Assembly (NCBI RefSeq): GCF_024300625.1
Contig: NZ_CP101322.1
Location: forward strand, 2,803,992-2,867,991
Reading direction: 5' to 3'
Length of the DNA: 64,000 nt
Source of the DNA: Halovivax gelatinilyticus
GTDB taxonomy: Archaea > Halobacteriota > Halobacteria > Halobacteriales > Natrialbaceae
The notes beneath the pieces were generated by a model. The model was not told the origin of the DNA and did not search any database. It was given only the letters and a program-made list of their open reading frames with translations. Positions 38,091-46,095 of the stretch are shown piece by piece. Positions within the stretch are counted from its first letter, which is position 1; each line of letters begins with the position of its first letter. Position numbers and translations under genes: made by a program.

Positions 38091-39823
38091 TCGTCACCCC
38101 CGTCGTCCATGGGGATCGCCACGTCCGACTCGCGGGCCGTCCGCAGCGCGTCGTCGTATCCCGCGTCGACGTGGCGGATAACGCCCATTCCTGGATCGGT
38201 CGTAAACACCCGTTCGGCGGTTTCCGCCGCTCGCTCGGTTCCGTCGAGGACGACGTGGTTGTTCGTGTGCAGCGCGTTCCCGATCCCGACGCCACCGCCG
38301 TCGTGGACGCTCACGATGTCCGCGCCCGCGGCGCAGTTGACCAGCGCGTTCAAGATTGGCCAGTCCGCGACGGCGTCCGTCTCGTCTCGCATCGCCTCAG
38401 TCTCGCGGTTCGGGCTCGCGACCGAGCCCGCATCGAGGTGATCTCGCGTGACGACGATCGGCGCCGAGATCTCCCCTTCGCGAACGAGTTCGTTGATCCG
38501 CACGGCGAACCGGGCTCGCTCGGTGAGGCCGTCCTCGTCGGTGCGGTATCCGAGCCAGCAGACTCGCGACGGGAGCCCCTGGAACTGGACCTGCTCTCGG
38601 GCGAGTTCGATCCACCGACGGAGCGACTCCTTCTCGGGAAACAGTTCCAGGACGGCTTCGTCGGTGCGGTAGATGTCCTCGGGGTCCCCAGAGAGGGCGG
38701 CCCACCGGAACGGACCGCGTCCCTGACAGAACTGCGGACGAATGTAAGCCGGGACGAACCCGGGGAAGTCGAACGCGGTATCGACTCCTCGTTCGTCCTG
38801 AACTTGCCCGCGGATGTTGTTCCCGTACTCGAACGCGATCGCCCCGCGATCTTGCATCGCCAGAATCGTTTCGACGTGGCGAGCCATCGTGTCGAGGCTC
38901 GCTTCGAGGTACGCGTCGGGATCCGCCTCGCGGAGGTCGTCCGCCTCGTCGACGGTGTAGCCGGACGGGTAGTACCCTTCGAGGGCGTCGTGGGCACTCG
39001 TCTGGTCGGTGACGACGTCGGGAACGAAGTTCCGCTCGAGCATCGTTTCGAGCAAGTCGGCGGCGTTGACGTGGACGCCGACGCTGTAGGGTTCGCCCGC
39101 GGCGGCCGCCTCCTCGGCCCGCTCGATAGCTTCGGTTACGTCGTCGGTCTTCTCCTGACAGTAGCCCGTCTCGATTCGGCGATCAATGTGCGACTCGTCG
39201 ACTTCGGCGGCGATGCACACGCCGTTATTCATCGTCACGGCGAGCGGTTGCGCGCCGCCCATCCCACCCAGTCCGCCCGTGACCACGATCCGCCCCCCGA
39301 GGTCGTCGGTTCCGTACTCCTCGCGGGCGAGCGCTGCGAGCGTTTCGTAGGTGCCCTGGATGATCCCCTGCGTTCCGATGTACGCCCAGGAGCCAGCGGT
39401 CATCTGACCGTACATGATCTTTCCCTCGGCCTCTAACTCGTGAAAGTGTTCCCAGTCGTCCCACTTGCCGACGAGGTTCGAATTGGCGATGAGGACGCGC
39501 GGTGCGCGCTCGTGCGTTCGAAATCGTCCGACGGGTTTTCCGCTCTGGACGAGAAGCGTTTCGTCGTCGGCCAGTTCTCGCAACTCGTCGACGATCGCGT
39601 CGTAGGCGTCCCAGCTTCGCGCTGCGCGTCCGGTCCCTCCGTAGACGACGAGGTCCGCTGCGTTCTCGGCGACCTCGGGGTCGAGGTTGTTGTTGAGCAT
39701 ACGCAATGCGGCTTCCTGCCGCCAGCCGACGCACTCGATCTCGGTTCCGGTCCGCGCGCCGCGATACGCTTCCCAGGTGTCGCTCGGTTCTCCCCTGTCG
39801 AACGACTCGGTAAACTGCGTCAT
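38087..39823 (-). CDS. hutU: Urocanate hydratase
   Basis: HutU hydrates urocanate to imidazolone propionate using a tightly bound NAD+, the second Hut step. The 578-residue protein contains the NAD-binding glycine-rich stretch '[15 protein letters not shown]' and '[12 protein letters not shown]', and many urocanase signatures such as '[13 protein letters not shown]' and '[13 protein letters not shown]'. It is the first gene of the operon. ATG 39823 (MTQFTESFD) is preferred; ATG 39829 is two codons further upstream. Confidence 0.97.
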   Translation of the reverse strand: MTQFTESFDRGEPSDTWEAYRGARTGTEIECVGWRQEAALRMLNNNLDPEVAENAADLVVYGGTGRAARSWDAYDAIVDELRELADDETLLVQSGKPVGRFRTHERAPRVLIANSNLVGKWDDWEHFHELEAEGKIMYGQMTAGSWAYIGTQGIIQGTYETLAALAREEYGTDDLGGRIVVTGGLGGMGGAQPLAVTMNNGVCIAAEVDESHIDRRIETGYCQEKTDDVTEAIERAEEAAAAGEPYSVGVHVNAADLLETMLERNFVPDVVTDQTSAHDALEGYYPSGYTVDEADDLREADPDAYLEASLDTMARHVETILAMQDRGAIAFEYGNNIRGQVQDERGVDTAFDFPGFVPAYIRPQFCQGRGPFRWAALSGDPEDIYRTDEAVLELFPEKESLRRWIELAREQVQFQGLPSRVCWLGYRTDEDGLTERARFAVRINELVREGEISAPIVVTRDHLDAGSVASPNRETEAMRDETDAVADWPILNALVNCAAGADIVSVHDGGGVGIGNALHTNNHVVLDGTERAAETAERVFTTDPGMGVIRHVDAGYDDALRTARESDVAIPMDDGGDE

Positions 39824-39875
39824 ATACAACTGTCTCTACCGGCCAACTCGAAACCTCGTCACCCACCGTGCGGAG

Positions 39876-39891
39876 GTGGATTTAAATACAC
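39876..39891. promoter_or_regulatory. Near-palindromic hut/HTH-10 intergenic promoter
   Basis: GTGGATTTAAATACAC is symmetric at 14 of 16 positions around ATTTAAAT. It lies 19-34 bp before the HTH-10 gene ATG (39910) and about 55 bp before hutU on the other strand. It can act as the TATA element for both directions and, being symmetric, may also be a regulator-binding site. Confidence 0.45.
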
Positions 39892-39909
39892 AACCCGCCG
39901 AACGAGTCC

Positions 39910-40563
39910 ATGCACGAGGCGATCCTCCGCGTCGAACCAGGCGGACCGTACGGCGAACCGACCGGCGGAACCGACGCCACCGTCGAACTGTGGTGTAACG
40001 ATCACTGCGACCTGCTTTCCGTGACCGGCGACGAGCGAGACGAGGTACTCTCGACGATCGAAGATCGCGTCGGACTCCGCGACCGGGTCGATCGAGCCGA
40101 TCGGACCCTCGCAATATCGGACGCCTGTCTTCGAACGGAGAAGGGGACGGTCGAGCGCTACCTCGAATCGCACGGGTGTTTACTCGTCCCGCCGATCGAG
40201 TACGCCCGCGGCGCGAAGATCTGCCGCGTCCTCGCGCTGGACCCGTCCGATCTGAGCGCTCTCTATCGCGATCTATCGGCCGATCGTCGGGTGACGGTGG
40301 AGTCGAAGCGCTCGATCGACGATCCGCCGGTCGCCGATCCGGTGTCGATCCTCGCCGATCCCGTTCCCTCGCTGTCGTCCCGACAGCGCGAGACGGTACG
40401 TCTGGCCTACGAAACCGGCTATTACGAGTTACCGCGGACGACGACCACCGCCGACCTCGGCGACGCCCTCGGCGTCAGCCGCCGAACGGCCGAAGAACAC
40501 CTTCGGCGCGCGGAGCGAAAGATCGTCGGGGCCGTGGCCGAACGGTTCGTGGGGGGCCGGTGA
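39910..40563 (+). CDS. HTH-10 (Bat-like) transcription regulator, candidate hut regulator
   Basis: A 217-residue protein with a C-terminal HTH-10 domain (about residues 155-215: SSRQRETVRLAYETGYYE, then TTADLGDALGVSRRTAEEHLRRAE), the DNA-binding module of bacterio-opsin activator-like proteins. The N-terminal 150 residues form the family's typical small-molecule/ligand domain. It is transcribed divergently from hutUGIH across about 86 bp that holds a near-palindromic TATA element. Control of histidine use is a reasonable inference. Its start matches a leaderless promoter. Confidence 0.85.
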   Translation: MHEAILRVEPGGPYGEPTGGTDATVELWCNDHCDLLSVTGDERDEVLSTIEDRVGLRDRVDRADRTLAISDACLRTEKGTVERYLESHGCLLVPPIEYARGAKICRVLALDPSDLSALYRDLSADRRVTVESKRSIDDPPVADPVSILADPVPSLSSRQRETVRLAYETGYYELPRTTTTADLGDALGVSRRTAEEHLRRAERKIVGAVAERFVGGR

Positions 40564-41093
40564 CGACGTCCCCGCGTGGCAATTCAACGTGGGATTTGTC
40601 GACCTATCACGCCGTTTCCGACGTGAACACCCCGCCTAACTACGGGTGATCGCGTCGTCTCCTGCTGGCATGTCTCTCGACCGCAAGGCGGCTGACCGCC
40701 GTCGATTCGCACAGCTCACCGGACTCTCTGACGACCTCCGATCCGGCCTCCCCGTCGGTAGACGCGACACCGACGAGACCACCCAATCGTAATTTGATCG
40801 TCACGACTGGCTGGTTGGATTGAATTGATAGAGTACCAGCACCGCAATCGTTGAATTCGAACCACGCCCAGGCGTTCCTGCCCACTCACTTTGCTCGTTG
40901 CGCGGGCTGCGACTGGTCTACTTCGAATCCCGTGTCACGCATACACGTTTCTCACGTTTGTTCGAGACGGTATGCGAGGGTTGGGATTCGAACAGGTGCA
41001 AGACGGTCGACCTCGTTCCACTCGGCCGCTGCGATTTGCATGCTCGAATCCCGCGTCTCGCATACATGACTCTCACTATCGTTCGAGTCGGAA
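40564..41093. other. 530-bp region with no confirmed gene; tRNA-derived repeats
   Basis: The stretch contains one weak 40-codon ORF (40670-40792) and, in its last 170 bp, degenerate copies of the tRNA-Leu 3' end in both orientations. I see no integrase, transposase or further RNA gene. Base composition is patchy and lower in GC near 40790-40860. Confidence 0.6.
40670..40792 (+). CDS. Possible 40-aa ORF, unknown
   Basis: ATG 40670 opens a 40-codon frame (MSLDRKAADRRRFAQLTGLS...DETTQS) ending TAA, with Asp/Arg-rich composition and haloarchaeal-looking codon use. There is no clear promoter or ribosome site. It could be a genuine mini-protein, the remnant of a larger gene, or chance. Confidence 0.25.
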   Translation: MSLDRKAADRRRFAQLTGLSDDLRSGLPVGRRDTDETTQS

Positions 41094-41114
41094 TGCGAGG
41101 GTTGGGATTCGAAC
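40923..41114. repeat. Tandem 71-bp repeat carrying the 3' end of tRNA-Leu
   Basis: Copies at 40923-40993 and 41044-41114 (offset 121 bp) match at 61 of 71 positions by eye. The last 22 bp (ATGCGAGGGTTGGGATTCGA plus AC) are identical and are the acceptor and T-arm end of the tRNA gene in the second copy. Each copy also starts with an inverted version of the same T-arm (TCGAATCCC...CGCAT), so each can fold into a long imperfect hairpin. The pattern fits scars of integration or recombination at a tRNA 3' end. No element remains. Confidence 0.7.
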
Positions 41115-41178
41115 CCAAGGACCCCTACGGGAGCGGGTCTTAAGCCCACCGCCGTTGGCCTGGCTTGGCTACCCTCGC
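41094..41178 (-). tRNA. tRNA-Leu (anticodon TAA)
   Basis: The minus strand folds as a class II tRNA. Acceptor arms are GCGAGGG and CCCTCGC plus discriminator A; the D arm is GCCAAGCCAGGCCAACGGC. The anticodon loop CTTAAGA sits on a GTGGG/CCCGC stem, and an extended variable arm (CTCCCGTAGGGGTC) precedes the T arm GGGTTCGAATCCC. Anticodon TAA reads UUA/UUG leucine codons. No intron is seen and CCA is not encoded. Confidence 0.93.
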
Positions 41179-41328
41179 GAGTGTGCGTTCGGTAGTTGAT
41201 GGGGGTAGGGGTTGTGCGTTTCGGTGTACGTTGGCCGATCGGGCAACCGCTGGCGGGTTTTTTTTTGGTGGAGATGTTACAAGCGAAGCGAGCGTGCGAG
41301 CGAAGCGCAAAAACGGTCTCGTCCGGGG

Positions 41329-41664
41329 TTACCAGTCTGTCGAGAGGGTCCCGTCGCCGTGTGGGTCGGGGGCCACCTCCTCGTCGGTGCGACGGTCGAT
41401 GACGTGGATACAGCCGTCGCCCTTCTTCGCGGGACACAGTTCCGCGGCGCGGACGTTTTCGGCCAGCGATTGCTCGTCCAGGTAGTACGACCGGGGACGG
41501 GCGATTCCGGTGTCTAGGTCTAAGATCCAGTTGTCGGAGGCTTCGGCGCACTTGCCGGCTCCGAAGCACTTGTTCGCCTCGAAGATGATCTTGTACGGTT
41601 TCTCGTCGACCGGCGGCCCATCGCCGCCGCCGACATCGCTCGGCCGCTCGATTCCGTCTCCCAT
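41329..41664 (-). CDS. Single-cluster ferredoxin
   Basis: A 111-residue protein with a compact ferredoxin fold. Cys33 and Cys39 (NKCFGAGKCAE) and two further Cys (77 in 'ELCPAK', 85 in 'GDGCIHV') could bind one iron-sulfur cluster, in the pattern of archaeal monocluster ferredoxins. The N-terminal 20 residues are a Gly/Asp-rich extension. It is a small electron carrier of unknown partner. The gene is free-standing and reads toward the tRNA. Confidence 0.85.
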   Translation of the reverse strand: MGDGIERPSDVGGGDGPPVDEKPYKIIFEANKCFGAGKCAEASDNWILDLDTGIARPRSYYLDEQSLAENVRAAELCPAKKGDGCIHVIDRRTDEEVAPDPHGDGTLSTDW

Positions 41665-42050
41665 TAGCGAACGCTTATCGTGCGTGCACTTTCCGATTAC
41701 GGTTCGACCGCGTCGTCACGGACGGGCTGATCTCTGACCGTCGGTTTCGAACGTCCGTTGCAGACGCGCGGCTCCGTATTCGGTGAAGAGAGAAAATTCC
41801 GACGAAGCGGACCCCCATCAGCTTCGTCGGACCCCCATCCCTGACTCTCGTCAGGTATGCGTCCCTACCCGGCGAACCACTATTAATATTTCCCTTTCTA
41901 TCTCTTTCATAGAAGGCGAACGAAGCCGTTACGAGCGCTCTGTGTCCCGGTTGATCGGATGCCAAAGCGGAATGTGCCGAATTCGGTGGTGGTGCACCGA
42001 AGGTGGTTGTGCGATCCCGTCTCGCCGGTTCGGCGTACCCGATCGACGGT
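41665..42050. other. 386-bp gene-free region with a hairpin and direct repeat
   Basis: No convincing ORF; the 96-residue minus-strand frame here has low-complexity, non-acidic composition. At 41801-41828 a perfect 8-bp stem (GACGAAGC/GCTTCGTC) encloses a 12-nt loop, and CGGACCCCCATC occurs twice (41808-41819 and 41828-41839). Further along lies an A/T-rich box (TATTAATATT, near 41881-41890) that looks promoter-like but faces no nearby start. Function unclear. Confidence 0.5.
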
Positions 42051-42569
42051 TCAGTCGCGGTCGACCGTGACCGATTCGAGGACGATGTCCTTCGTCGGTT
42101 GATCCTGTGCGTTCGTCTCGACCGAACCGATCTCTCTGACGACGTCCATCCCGTCGGTTACCTCTCCGAAGACGGCGTGACGGTCGTCGAGGTGTGGCTG
42201 GGCGTCGAGCGTGATGAAAAACTGCGACCCGTTGGTGTTCGGACCGGAGTTCGCCATCGAGAGGATACCGGGTCCGTCGTGGCGAAGTTCGTCGTGGAAC
42301 TCGTCGTCGAACTGGTAGCCGGGGCCGCCGCGTCCCGTGCCGGTCGGGTCGCCGCCCTGGATCATGAACCCCTCGATGATCCGGTGGAAGACCACGTCGT
42401 CGTACAGCGGTTCTCCCTCGACGGTTTCGCCCGTTTCGGGGTCGGTCCACGCCTGTTCACCCGTCGCGAGCCCGACGAAGTTTGCCACGGTCTCGGGTGC
42501 GCGCGCTTCGAACAGTTCGACCTCGATGTCTCCCTCGCTGGTGTGCAGGGTCGCCGTTGGATTACCCAT
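42051..42569 (-). CDS. Peptidyl-prolyl cis-trans isomerase (cyclophilin)
   Basis: A 172-residue cyclophilin that catalyses proline isomerisation during protein folding. The core has 'VVFHRIIEGFMIQGGDPTGTG', 'GPGILSMANSGPNTNGSQFFI' and 'LDDRHAVFGEVTDGMDVV', which contain the family's active-site Arg, Phe/Met, Gln and His. No signal peptide is seen, so it is probably cytoplasmic. It is divergent from the AstE/AspA-like gene. Confidence 0.96.
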   Translation of the reverse strand: MGNPTATLHTSEGDIEVELFEARAPETVANFVGLATGEQAWTDPETGETVEGEPLYDDVVFHRIIEGFMIQGGDPTGTGRGGPGYQFDDEFHDELRHDGPGILSMANSGPNTNGSQFFITLDAQPHLDDRHAVFGEVTDGMDVVREIGSVETNAQDQPTKDIVLESVTVDRD

Positions 42570-42724
42570 ATCGGCGCGAATGGGACGTGAGGTGAAAACG
42601 GTGGTGATCCGTCCGTGGATCGATCGATGGCCTGGCGAACCACGTCACGGAAGACACTCGTCGGGTTCTACGAACGTGACAGGATCCCCCTACATACATA
42701 TCGACGTTGGTTGAACGAATTGCC

Positions 42725-43702
42725 ATGGATGCAGTCACCTATTCGACGGACGAAGTCGTTCTCGCGACGTTGCCGTCCGGTATCGCCGTCGAGACGGTCG
42801 TCCATACCTACGAGGGGTCGACCGACGGGCCGGCGGTGTACGTTCAGGCGGCCCAGCACGGCCGCGAGGTGAACGGAACCGAGGTCTTGCGCCGGTTTCA
42901 CGACAGAATCGTCGGACGCGAGATCGCGGGCCGGATCGTCGCCGTCCCCGTCGCCAATCCGCTCACGTTCGACCGCGTCTCCTACACGACGCCGGAAGTC
43001 CTAGATAGCGTAAACCCGAACATGAATCGGGTCTGGCCGGGTGACGCGTCCGGGTCGCTTCACCAGCGAATGGCGGCGAGCCTGTGGGAGTACGTCGAAT
43101 CGGCCGACGCCGTTGTCGATCTCCACACCGGCAGCCCGGATATGCACCCTCACGTCGTCTTCCTGGAAGGGAGCGCCGAATCGCGGGCGATGGCGGCGGC
43201 CTTCGGGACCGAGTTGCTGCTCGGGGAGCAAGCGGGCGAAGACGCCCCCGACGAGTGGCATCGGCGGAGTTTTTCGGGGAAACTTCGCGTCGTCGCCGAT
43301 CGCGAGGGGATCCCGGCGATCACGCCCGAACTCGCACACAGCCGGGAACTGATCGAAGACGTCGTCGAGGACGGCGTCGACGGCCTGCTCGACGTCTGCC
43401 GGCACCTTGGAATACTCGAGGGATCGGTGCCGGAACGGAATCAGACGATCGCGCGAAACCACCTCGGACAGGTAACTGCCTCGGCGTCCGGGCTCTTTCG
43501 CCCGAAACCGTCGCTCGAACTCGGCCGTTCGTTGCCGGCGGGCCTCTCGATCGGTACCGTGTACGACCCGACGAGCTACGAGCCGCTCCAGGACGTTTCG
43601 ACCGACCGTGCGGGCGTACTGTACGCGCTCACCCGCGAAGCGACGGTCAAGGCGGGCGATAAGCTCGCGAGCGTGGCGATCGTGCGGGAAGAATCCCGGT
43701 AG
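42725..43702 (+). CDS. AstE/AspA family zinc carboxypeptidase-like hydrolase
   Basis: A 325-residue M14-like amidohydrolase. Zinc ligands are His45 and Glu48 in 'QHGREVNG' and His134 in 'VDLHTGSP'; the general-base Glu is in 'AITPELAHS' (near 202). It belongs to the succinylglutamate desuccinylase/aspartoacylase superfamily, in which substrates are N-acyl amino acids. The exact substrate is unknown; related haloarchaeal genes are annotated only as the superfamily. The C-terminal 80 residues form a beta-rich domain typical of the family. ATG 42725 is preferred; the longer frame adds six residues. Confidence 0.9.
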   Translation: MDAVTYSTDEVVLATLPSGIAVETVVHTYEGSTDGPAVYVQAAQHGREVNGTEVLRRFHDRIVGREIAGRIVAVPVANPLTFDRVSYTTPEVLDSVNPNMNRVWPGDASGSLHQRMAASLWEYVESADAVVDLHTGSPDMHPHVVFLEGSAESRAMAAAFGTELLLGEQAGEDAPDEWHRRSFSGKLRVVADREGIPAITPELAHSRELIEDVVEDGVDGLLDVCRHLGILEGSVPERNQTIARNHLGQVTASASGLFRPKPSLELGRSLPAGLSIGTVYDPTSYEPLQDVSTDRAGVLYALTREATVKAGDKLASVAIVREESR

Positions 43703-43732
43703 CGGTCAAGCGCGGTACGGTCCGTCGGTAAA

Positions 43733-44800
43733 TCAGTAGGCTCGCAAGTCGTCCAGCACGGCCGCCGCGGCGCCGTCTTCGATCGCGTCGCGAGCCCGAT
43801 CGAGTCCGTCTTCGACGGAGTCTGCGTCCTGGTGAGCGTATATTCTGAGGGCCGCGTTGAGCGCGACGGCGTCGGCGAAGTGATCGGTCCGCTCGCCGGC
43901 GACGACCGACTCGGCGATCGCTGCCGATTCGCCCGCGACGTCGTCGACGGCGAGATCGTCGCTCTCGACGTCCATGCCGAATTCGGCCGTTTCGATGGAG
44001 AAGTCGTCGAACGATCCGTCACCGGACCATTCGGCGACGGTGGTGTGGCCCGGCCGCACGTCGTCGTAGCCTTCCATCCCCTGGAACATGAGCACGCGTT
44101 CGAACGGGAGTTCGTCGCTCTCATCGACGAGATTACACATCTTCTTCGCGAAGGGAAGGTGGTAGAACGAACCGAGGTGAACCGACGCGTTGGCGGGGTT
44201 CGCGACGGTCTCGATCGTGTTCACGAAGGTGCGAACGCCCATCCGGTCGCGCCGGTCGTAGAGCGAGTCGATCCCAGGGTTGAACGCCGGCTGATAGTAG
44301 AATCCGAATCCAGTCTCGTCGACCATGTCGGCGCTCTCTTCGGGTTCGAGTTCGGTTCGAACGCCGAGTTCGTCGAGAACGTGTTTGTACGCGTCTTGCT
44401 CCTGCGTCGGAACGCGATCGCCCGAGTGGACGACGACCGGCGTTCCCGAGGCGGCGGCGACGACGCCCGCAGCGACGCCGAGCAGCGCCGAACGTCCCTT
44501 GCCGTCGTAGTTCGCACCGCAGTCGAGCGGGTCGCAGTCCGGTTCGGCGACGACGACGGATTCCTCGCGCATGACGTCCGTGTAGGCGGCGAGTTCCTCG
44601 GGCGTGTTCGTCTTCCATCGGTTGGCGAGCCAGAACGCGCCGAGCGTCGTCGGATCCGGTTCGTCCGCGAGGATGCGCTGGAACGCCTCGCGGGCCTGAA
44701 CTGGTGACAGGTCGTCTGCCGACTTGGGGCCGGAGCCGACGACCTCGGTCATGAGGCGTTTCAGGGGCCATTCCCCGAACTCCTGGGCTGGCGTGGACAT
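43733..44800 (-). CDS. TrpD-like (glycosyltransferase family 3) protein, not a standard TrpD
   Basis: A 355-residue protein of the anthranilate phosphoribosyltransferase fold: N-terminal helical domain (LKRLMTEVVGSGPKSADDLSPVQAREAFQ) and a larger alpha/beta domain. The diagnostic phosphate-binding GTGGD loop is replaced by 'DCGANYDGKGRSALLG', and the 'GN-S' anthranilate motif by 'HSGDRVPTQEQDAY'. It therefore resembles the TrpD2/YbiB group of unknown function rather than a tryptophan enzyme. It is divergent from the siroheme decarboxylase gene by about 140 bp. Function unknown. Confidence 0.85.
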   Translation of the reverse strand: MSTPAQEFGEWPLKRLMTEVVGSGPKSADDLSPVQAREAFQRILADEPDPTTLGAFWLANRWKTNTPEELAAYTDVMREESVVVAEPDCDPLDCGANYDGKGRSALLGVAAGVVAAASGTPVVVHSGDRVPTQEQDAYKHVLDELGVRTELEPEESADMVDETGFGFYYQPAFNPGIDSLYDRRDRMGVRTFVNTIETVANPANASVHLGSFYHLPFAKKMCNLVDESDELPFERVLMFQGMEGYDDVRPGHTTVAEWSGDGSFDDFSIETAEFGMDVESDDLAVDDVAGESAAIAESVVAGERTDHFADAVALNAALRIYAHQDADSVEDGLDRARDAIEDGAAAAVLDDLRAY

Positions 44801-44943
44801 GTACAGGAGTTAGTGCGGTCCGTCCAAAAGGGTCCCGTTTCCGGTGAGTCGTCCTGACCGTCGGTCGATCGGCGGGCGGCGACGCCCGAGGGTGCGACAG
44901 GCGCTTCGAAAGGGCTACCCGTCGACGGTTCCAACGTCGACCG

Positions 44944-46041
44944 ATGAGCCAGCAGTCCGACGACTGGCGCGACGGTCTCGACGCTGCGGATGCCGCGCTG
45001 ATCGACGGCTACCAGAGCGGGTTTCCGGTCGAAGCACGACCGTTTCGTCGGCTCGCCACGGATCTCGATATCGACGAGCGAGAGGCGTTCGAACGCGTCC
45101 GTCGGCTGGTCGATTCGGGAATCGTCCGACGGTTCGGTGCCGTGTTGAACCCACCGGTGATCGGGTCGTCGACTCTCGCGGCGGTGAAGGCGCCCGCGGA
45201 GCGCTTCGACGACGTGGCCGACGTGGTCAACGGCTACAGGCAGGTCAACCACAACTACGCGCGCGATCACGAGTGGAACATGTGGTTCGTCGTCACGGCC
45301 GGGTCGCGCGAGGTTCGTGATCGAATTATCGAGGAGATCGAATCGCGAACCGGTCTCGAGGTCCTCGTTTTACCCATGCTGACGGATTACTACATCAACC
45401 TCGAGTTCCCCGTGGTCAACGCGGATCGGTTCGCGCGCGAGAGTCAGCGGGGTGACGCAACCGCCGATTCGAGCGAGTCCGGTCGTGGATCTACCACCCG
45501 ACGGTCGGTTGCGTCGAGCACAGAGTCCGCCGCGACGCGTATCAGCGAGGAGGCGACGGGTGGCCTGACGGACGCCGAGGCCGACCTACTGCTCGAAATC
45601 CAGGACGGCCTTCCCCTGTCGCGGACGCCGTACGCGGACGTCGCCGACGCGATCGGCCTGGAGACGGACGAGGTGCTCGCCGCGATCGAGGAACTTCTCG
45701 AACGGGGCTGCATCAAGCGAATCGGCTGCGTGATCAACCACGTCCGAACCGGCTTCGACGCCAATTGCATGGTCGTCTGGGACGTTCCCGACGACGAGCG
45801 CGACGAGCGGGGCGAGCGAGTCGGGGCGCTCCCCTACGTTACCCTCTGTTATCATCGCCCGCGGCGGCCCGCACAGGACTGGCCCTACACTCTCTTTACG
45901 ATGATACACGGGCGCGATCAGGACGCGGTCGACGCGAAGATCGACGAGCTCGCAGACGAGTACCTTCCGTTCGCCCACGAACGACTCTACTCGACGGACA
46001 CGTTGAAGCAAACCGGCGCCCGGTACGAGGAACTGCTCTGA
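44944..46041 (+). CDS. ahbAB: Fused siroheme decarboxylase AhbA-AhbB
   Basis: Siroheme decarboxylase removes the acetate carboxyls of siroheme to give didecarboxysiroheme, the route to haem in archaea. This 365-residue protein contains two tandem Lrp/AsnC-like units: residues about 10-155 (RFGAVLNPPVIGSSTLAAVK, NHNYARDHEWNMWFV) and about 205-365 (CIKRIGCVINH, CYHRPRRPAQDWPYTLFTMIHG). A Ser/Thr-rich linker at about 165-200 separates them. In many organisms these are two proteins, AhbA and AhbB. The residues around the reactive His/Arg positions are present in each half. It is not a DNA-binding regulator despite the fold. Confidence 0.85.
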   Translation: MSQQSDDWRDGLDAADAALIDGYQSGFPVEARPFRRLATDLDIDEREAFERVRRLVDSGIVRRFGAVLNPPVIGSSTLAAVKAPAERFDDVADVVNGYRQVNHNYARDHEWNMWFVVTAGSREVRDRIIEEIESRTGLEVLVLPMLTDYYINLEFPVVNADRFARESQRGDATADSSESGRGSTTRRSVASSTESAATRISEEATGGLTDAEADLLLEIQDGLPLSRTPYADVADAIGLETDEVLAAIEELLERGCIKRIGCVINHVRTGFDANCMVVWDVPDDERDERGERVGALPYVTLCYHRPRRPAQDWPYTLFTMIHGRDQDAVDAKIDELADEYLPFAHERLYSTDTLKQTGARYEELL

Positions 46042-46095
46042 TCGGTCGGCTGAGCCGTCGATCAGTCCAGGCTCTCGCAGCTGACGGCTCGCCGA

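Noticed and set aside
38171-39436. 421-residue antisense ORF inside hutU
   Set aside because: Shadow of urocanate hydratase; composition is typical of the complementary frame of an acidic haloarchaeal gene.
41258-41266. T-tract after a GC-rich stretch as a terminator
   Set aside because: The nine T's are on the plus strand, but both neighbouring genes (ferredoxin and tRNA-Leu) are transcribed on the minus strand, where the run is A. It does not fit a terminator for either.
41675-41965. 96-residue minus-strand ORF upstream of the ferredoxin gene
   Set aside because: Composition is neutral and Arg/Ser-rich, it overlaps a hairpin and direct repeats, and no domain is visible.
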